NCBI GenBank assembly: GCA_024641305.1
Contig: JAHEDI010000033.1
Coordinates: 1 to 36,620 of the forward strand
DNA from: a bacterium
Lineage (GTDB): Bacteria; Actinomycetota; Acidimicrobiia; Spongiisociales; JAENVV01
Reading direction: 5' to 3'
Length of the DNA stretch: 36,620 nucleotides
The notes under the pieces were generated by a model. The model saw only the letters and a list, made by a program, of their open reading frames with translations, was not told where the DNA came from and searched no databases. Both the position numbers and the translations under genes were made by a program. This document shows, in pieces, positions 33,288-36,620 of this stretch; position 1 is the stretch's first letter; the number at the start of each line of letters is the position of its first letter.

Positions 33288-33303
33288 GTTAGGTGTGCCT
33301 AAC
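33288..33303. promoter_or_regulatory. Iron box (DtxR/IdeR-type operator)
   Basis: GTTAGG-TGTG-CCTAAC, a perfect 6-bp-arm palindrome matching the TTAGG..CCTAA core of DtxR/IdeR boxes. On the minus strand it lies just downstream of TTGCAC-17 bp-TACTGT (about 33328 to 33300), a candidate promoter for the FTR1 gene. Confidence 0.8.
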
Positions 33304-33312
33304 AGTATTTCT

Positions 33313-33326
33313 ACTATCTGGATAGT
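33313..33326. promoter_or_regulatory. Palindrome ACTATC-TG-GATAGT
   Basis: A perfect 14-bp palindrome in the divergent FTR1/DtxR promoter region, inside the spacer of the proposed FTR1 promoter. It may be a second regulator site. Confidence 0.4.
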
Positions 33327-33385
33327 GCAAATTCAAGGGGGTGGGTCAGAAACCTGAATCGAAAGCCCGAACGTATACTCAAAGC

Positions 33386-34066
33386 ATGGAAACCTCCGAC
33401 TACCGGATGCCCTACCGGGAATACGCTGCTGCCATTTTTGAACTCGCCGAGGAGGGAATCCCGGTTATTCAGGCGCGCATTGCCGACTGGCTTGGCGTTT
33501 CTCGGGCTTCGGTATCGGAAATGATCAAGCGGATGACCGACGACGGACTCATCACGCTTGAACCAAGCCTGAAACTCACCGGCGAAGGGCGCCATCTCGC
33601 CGAAGTAGTCGTGCGCCGTCATCGACTTGCTGAGCGATTCCTGTCGGAGGTGCTCGGTCTGCCCTGGGTGAAGGTTCATGCCGAAGCCGAGGTCTGGGAG
33701 CATGTGATCTCCGATGACGTCGAGGCCGGCATGTGGGAGGCTCTCGATAACCCGAAGACCTGTCCCCACGGGAATCCGATCCCGGGAGCCGGCTACAAGC
33801 CGCCGCCTATCCAAGCGCTCTCGACGCTTGAACATGGTGAGTCAAGACCACTCGAACGAATCTCGGAAGAACTAGAACTTGACGCTGAAATCATGGGGTT
33901 CCTCGACGAGTCCGGGCTCCGGCCAGGAGCGCTGCTCAGCGTCATCGCCGGCGCACCGGGCGGAGCGATGACCGTGACCATCGATGACGAGAAGCCAGTC
34001 GGAATCGATCTCTTCGTTGCTCAGCGTCTCTTCGTCGCATCCATCGAAGACTCCGAGCGGTCCTAG
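33386..34066 (+). CDS. DtxR-family metal-dependent regulator (IdeR/MntR-like)
   Basis: A 226-residue regulator from ATG 33386 (METSDYRMPYREYAAAIF). The N-terminal helix-turn-helix is IQARIADWLGVSRASVSEMI. The dimerisation and metal-binding domain follows (RHRLAERFLSEVLGLPW, HAEAEVWEHVISDDVEAGM, CPHGNPIPG), then a C-terminal FeoA/SH3-like domain from about 150. His/Glu/Cys metal ligands are at the expected places. With the iron box between it and FTR1, an iron-responding repressor is the best reading; manganese is the alternative. The following cyclase gene starts 24 bp later and may be co-transcribed. Confidence 0.92.
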   Translation: METSDYRMPYREYAAAIFELAEEGIPVIQARIADWLGVSRASVSEMIKRMTDDGLITLEPSLKLTGEGRHLAEVVVRRHRLAERFLSEVLGLPWVKVHAEAEVWEHVISDDVEAGMWEALDNPKTCPHGNPIPGAGYKPPPIQALSTLEHGESRPLERISEELELDAEIMGFLDESGLRPGALLSVIAGAPGGAMTVTIDDEKPVGIDLFVAQRLFVASIEDSERS

Positions 34067-34089
34067 CAGCACCCTGATAGTCTCGCTCC

Positions 34090-34908
34090 ATGCCAATCTT
34101 CATGGATATTCACGAGAATCTGGGCGATGTCACGGAGGATGACATCAAGAATGCCCACCAGCATGATCTCGCCATACAGGAAGAATACGGTGTCCAGTTC
34201 CTAACGTTCTGGTTCAACAGCCCCGATGGTCAGGCCTTCTGCCTCGTTGACGCTCCGAGCAAAGCGGCGGCGATCGCCGTTCACAAAAACTCCCACGGTC
34301 TGGTACCCAACAATATGGTCGAGGTCGACCGGCCAACCGTCAGTCATTTCATGGGCGATTGGGAGAAAAGCGTCCCCAACATGGCCCGCCTCGACGACTC
34401 ACAGGTCGATACTGGGTTGCGGGCCATCATGTTCACCGACCTGGTCGGTTCGACCGAAATCAGCAGTCGCCAGGGTGACGCTCGGGCCATGGAAGTGCTG
34501 GCCCGCCACGATCAGATCGTCCGGGACGCTCTCGGGACCTGTCACGGTCGGGAGGTCAAGCACACCGGCGATGGCATCTTTGCATCATTTACTTACGTCA
34601 GTACGGCCGTCGAGTGCGCGTTGCAGATTCAGCGGGCCTTCGGAGAACCCGTTCCGGATGATTCAGGCGATCCGCGTGTTCGTATCGGCATCAGCGCCGG
34701 GGAACCGGTCAGCCAACATGAGGACCTGTTCGGAGCGGTAGTGAATCTCGCCTCCCGGATCTGTGGACATGCCGGTCCCGGACAAATCCTCGTTTCAAGT
34801 GCCATACGCGAGCTGTCAGTCGGTAAGCCGATCGTCTTTCAAGACCGGGGACCCATCGCCCTGAAAGGTTTTGACGATCCCGTCAGGCTTTTTGAAGTAC
34901 CCGTGTAA
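34090..34908 (+). CDS. DUF4242 domain fused to class III nucleotide cyclase
   Basis: A 272-residue soluble protein. Residues 1-90 form a DUF4242 ferredoxin-like domain (MPIFMDIHENL, VQFLTFWFNSPDGQAFCLVDAP, HGLVPNNMVEVDRP). Residues about 110-272 form a class III adenylate/guanylate cyclase domain. Catalytic positions are kept: metal Asp117 (FTDLVGST) and Asp161, substrate-selecting Lys157 (VKHTGDG), and Asn219 and Arg223 (VVNLASRI). Lys157 favours ATP. A Streptomyces DUF4242 protein has been reported to bind nickel, so metal-controlled cAMP synthesis is conceivable. Its position after a DtxR-type regulator fits metal signalling. Confidence 0.9.
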   Translation: MPIFMDIHENLGDVTEDDIKNAHQHDLAIQEEYGVQFLTFWFNSPDGQAFCLVDAPSKAAAIAVHKNSHGLVPNNMVEVDRPTVSHFMGDWEKSVPNMARLDDSQVDTGLRAIMFTDLVGSTEISSRQGDARAMEVLARHDQIVRDALGTCHGREVKHTGDGIFASFTYVSTAVECALQIQRAFGEPVPDDSGDPRVRIGISAGEPVSQHEDLFGAVVNLASRICGHAGPGQILVSSAIRELSVGKPIVFQDRGPIALKGFDDPVRLFEVPV

Positions 34909-34935
34909 TAGGGCTGCCTCGTGGTGCCCGGTTGA

Positions 34936-35694
34936 TCACGGCGCAGCCCGGTAGACCAACCCGTCCCCACCCATCGAGGTGAGGGTAAGGATCTCGCCAT
35001 CGACCACGGCCCGGAACTCGTCGCCGACCACGGTGACCACCAGCGAATCCTGGTCGGAAAGTTGCTCGGGGCAGTAGCCGTCGGCGGACAACTCAGGCAC
35101 GATCACCACGCCACCGCTCTCATGCCAGCGGCCATTCAGCGTCCGACATCCCGTCGATCCTGTCAGAGAACCGTCGGTACCGAGAAGTAGCGTTGCCGGG
35201 TCCCCGGCAACGCTAGAGGCTGTCTCGCCTTCGATAATGGTCTCAAGCACCCAGGTGGTGTCCACCAGCTCCGCCGTCTGAACTGGCGCGACTGGCTTGA
35301 ACACAAGGTCACCCTCGGGCGACGACAGCACGAGCGCACCTTCGGCGAATTCAAAGTGGGACACCAATTGCAGCACCGTCAAGAACGCATTCTCGGCAGC
35401 CAGCACCGCTGGTTCGCATCCCATGGCGGTCTGGCCCAGCTCGCCGAACGATATGGAAGAACCATTCACCGTGACCGTCCCGAAGTAGGCGTTACACGCG
35501 GCTCTTCCTGTCACTCCGGCGTGGTCGATTGACATCGTGATGGGGTAACCGTCCACCATCGACAGACCCGCGGACAGCTCCCAGACACCGTCTGGCCGGG
35601 GCCACGACGATGTATCGACCGTCACCTCGCCCTCCCCACAAGCTGCCCCAGCCAGAGCTAGCACGATGCAGACAACGAAACTTTTCACGACCAT
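34936..35694 (-). CDS. Lipoprotein with two META domains (HslJ-like)
   Basis: A 252-residue exported lipoprotein: signal peptide ending in the lipobox AGAAC with Cys19. Two META-type domains follow. The first (about 35-120) shows CNAYFG, FGELGQTAMGCEP and AENAFLTVL. The second (about 140-250) shows TTWVLETI, GSTGCRTLNGRW and CPEQLSDQD. Cysteines in each domain probably form disulfides. META/HslJ proteins are linked to stress and novobiocin resistance; no enzymatic role is known. Confidence 0.88.
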   Translation of the reverse strand: MVVKSFVVCIVLALAGAACGEGEVTVDTSSWPRPDGVWELSAGLSMVDGYPITMSIDHAGVTGRAACNAYFGTVTVNGSSISFGELGQTAMGCEPAVLAAENAFLTVLQLVSHFEFAEGALVLSSPEGDLVFKPVAPVQTAELVDTTWVLETIIEGETASSVAGDPATLLLGTDGSLTGSTGCRTLNGRWHESGGVVIVPELSADGYCPEQLSDQDSLVVTVVGDEFRAVVDGEILTLTSMGGDGLVYRAAP

Positions 35695-35934
35695 ATGACG
35701 AGTCTATGCGATGGCCGGTTCCCCGCCAGGCAGCGGGTATCCGACCAGCGAACCCAGGACGATCGATCGTGAGCGATGTGCTACCGAGCAAACGACATGG
35801 TTCGGTAGATCTGCGACCAACCATTGAAGCCCGGTTCTGGCGCCGGAGAACACGCTTTCACGCATCCAAAGGTGCCCCGACTGCCAACGCCAGGACGAGA
35901 CTGAAGCCGGAGCCATCCCGTCCGGAATCGTCAC

Positions 35935-36504
35935 ATGAACCCCGATCACCAATACACCCCAAGGCCCCCAGAATCCGCGGCAAGTGCTCTGCGTCGAATA
36001 GAGGCGCTGGCATTCGATCTGCCGATCGTCGCAGGTTGGGCGATCTTCTCGGGGCTCACGGGCGGGGCGCTGCGTCTCCTCAAACTTGATTTCGACACGC
36101 CTACCGCCTGGGATGTATACGCATTCACCACCCTCGTGCTGCCCGTCGCACTTACCTTCGCATTCTTCGAAGCCTCTCAACGCCAGGCCACCCCCGGTAA
36201 GCGTCGTGTCAGAATTCGGGTTGTTGACGTAATCGGGAACCGGCTCACGCCCCGCCGATCACTGGCACGGTCGGCCGTGAAGTTCGCTCCCTGGCAGTTG
36301 GCCCACACCGCCGTTTTCCAGCTCGTGGCAGGGAGTACCGCCACTGTATTTGCTGTTCTGGCGATCGTTTCCCAACTCGTAGTATTAGCTTCCGTTCTCA
36401 CCATGGCCGTCGACCCCCATCACCGGGCGATCCACGACTACGTGGCCAAAACTTGCGTAGTTGCCGATGTTCGACCTCCCGGCGAGACCGAGCCGTCGGC
36501 CTAG
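35935..36504 (+). CDS. RDD-family membrane protein
   Basis: A 189-residue protein with about three to four membrane helices. The RDD signature residues are seen as RRIEALAFDLPIV (Arg and Asp in the first helix) and TPGKRRVRIRVVD. The segment RRSLARSAVKFAPWQLAHTAV and the C-terminal DPHHRAIHDYVAKT are also typical. Starts at ATG 35935 with no strong ribosome-binding site. Function unknown; some family members act in Na+/H+ exchange or secretion systems. Confidence 0.85.
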   Translation: MNPDHQYTPRPPESAASALRRIEALAFDLPIVAGWAIFSGLTGGALRLLKLDFDTPTAWDVYAFTTLVLPVALTFAFFEASQRQATPGKRRVRIRVVDVIGNRLTPRRSLARSAVKFAPWQLAHTAVFQLVAGSTATVFAVLAIVSQLVVLASVLTMAVDPHHRAIHDYVAKTCVVADVRPPGETEPSA

Positions 36505-36620
36505 GGAGATCGATATCACTTGCCGGCCTATGTCCCGACTAGCCATTTCAGGTATTGCCTCGTCTTCGGTCTTCTATTTGCCTACGGTCAATCGGGTACG
36601 CCAACGCGCGGAACGCCAGA
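36505..36620. other. Window end, nothing recognised
   Basis: No gene or structure was recognised in the last 116 bp. Confidence 0.4.

Overview
The window is high-GC DNA from a bacterial chromosome, most probably an actinomycete. The sequence shows a DsbA-type reductase closely resembling the mycothiol-dependent Rv2466c family, a DtxR/IdeR-like regulator next to a TTAGG..CCTAA iron box, a lysine-rich mini-protein of an actinobacterial type and GTG-rich starts. A deep-branching class such as Acidimicrobiia is a guess from overall look. No rRNA, tRNA, CRISPR, insertion sequence or prophage gene was recognised.

Layout. 1-3.6 kb: a cupredoxin lipoprotein, then an ECF sigma factor overlapping (ATGA) a membrane-anchored beta-propeller/degenerate alpha-beta hydrolase protein, then a small acidic secreted protein with a strong terminator. 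3.6-7.3 kb: an array of a dispersed intergenic repeat that has run into the 3' end of an EAL-domain gene, preceded in the same transcription direction by a CHASE-PAS-PAS histidine kinase. 7.3-19 kb: a catabolic and transport locus built around a divergent promoter at about 13.3 kb. Leftward it encodes an ethanolamine-permease-like APC transporter, a glutamine-synthetase-like gamma-glutamyl ligase, an SDR alcohol dehydrogenase, an aldehyde dehydrogenase and a class I glutamine amidotransferase, the last four tightly coupled. Rightward it encodes a GntR/FCD regulator, a four-gene ABC importer and a HAD phosphatase. Together these fit a gamma-glutamylation route for ethanolamine or a similar amino alcohol.

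19-20.2 kb holds the most striking feature. A complete 205-codon DsbA/mycothiol-nitroreductase-like gene carries an in-frame TGA exactly where the first Cys of the CPWC redox motif belongs. An 8-bp hairpin with a GGU apical loop starts 14 nt downstream, as expected for a bacterial SECIS. This is read as a selenoprotein with a Sec-Pro-Trp-Cys active site. Conventional ORF calling would start downstream of the TGA and lose the active site.

20-29 kb is mixed housekeeping and accessory content: an MFS exporter, a beta-hydroxyacid dehydrogenase, a conserved unknown with a CxxC, a SnoaL-like protein, a YceI protein with a good promoter and an operator shared with a nearby marR gene, a CoA-binding protein, a tiny zinc ribbon, a MetE/UROD-like protein, an SRPBCC protein, and an SDR pseudogene with lost 5' end and an in-frame TAG. 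29-36.6 kb: a secreted protein made of near-perfect 60-bp repeats, a K+-channel-like RCK protein with an unusual filter, a TSUP permease, an FTR1 iron permease divergent from a DtxR-type regulator with an iron box between them, a DUF4242-class III cyclase fusion, a META-domain lipoprotein and an RDD membrane protein. Functions were assigned by reading motifs only; no database search was run.
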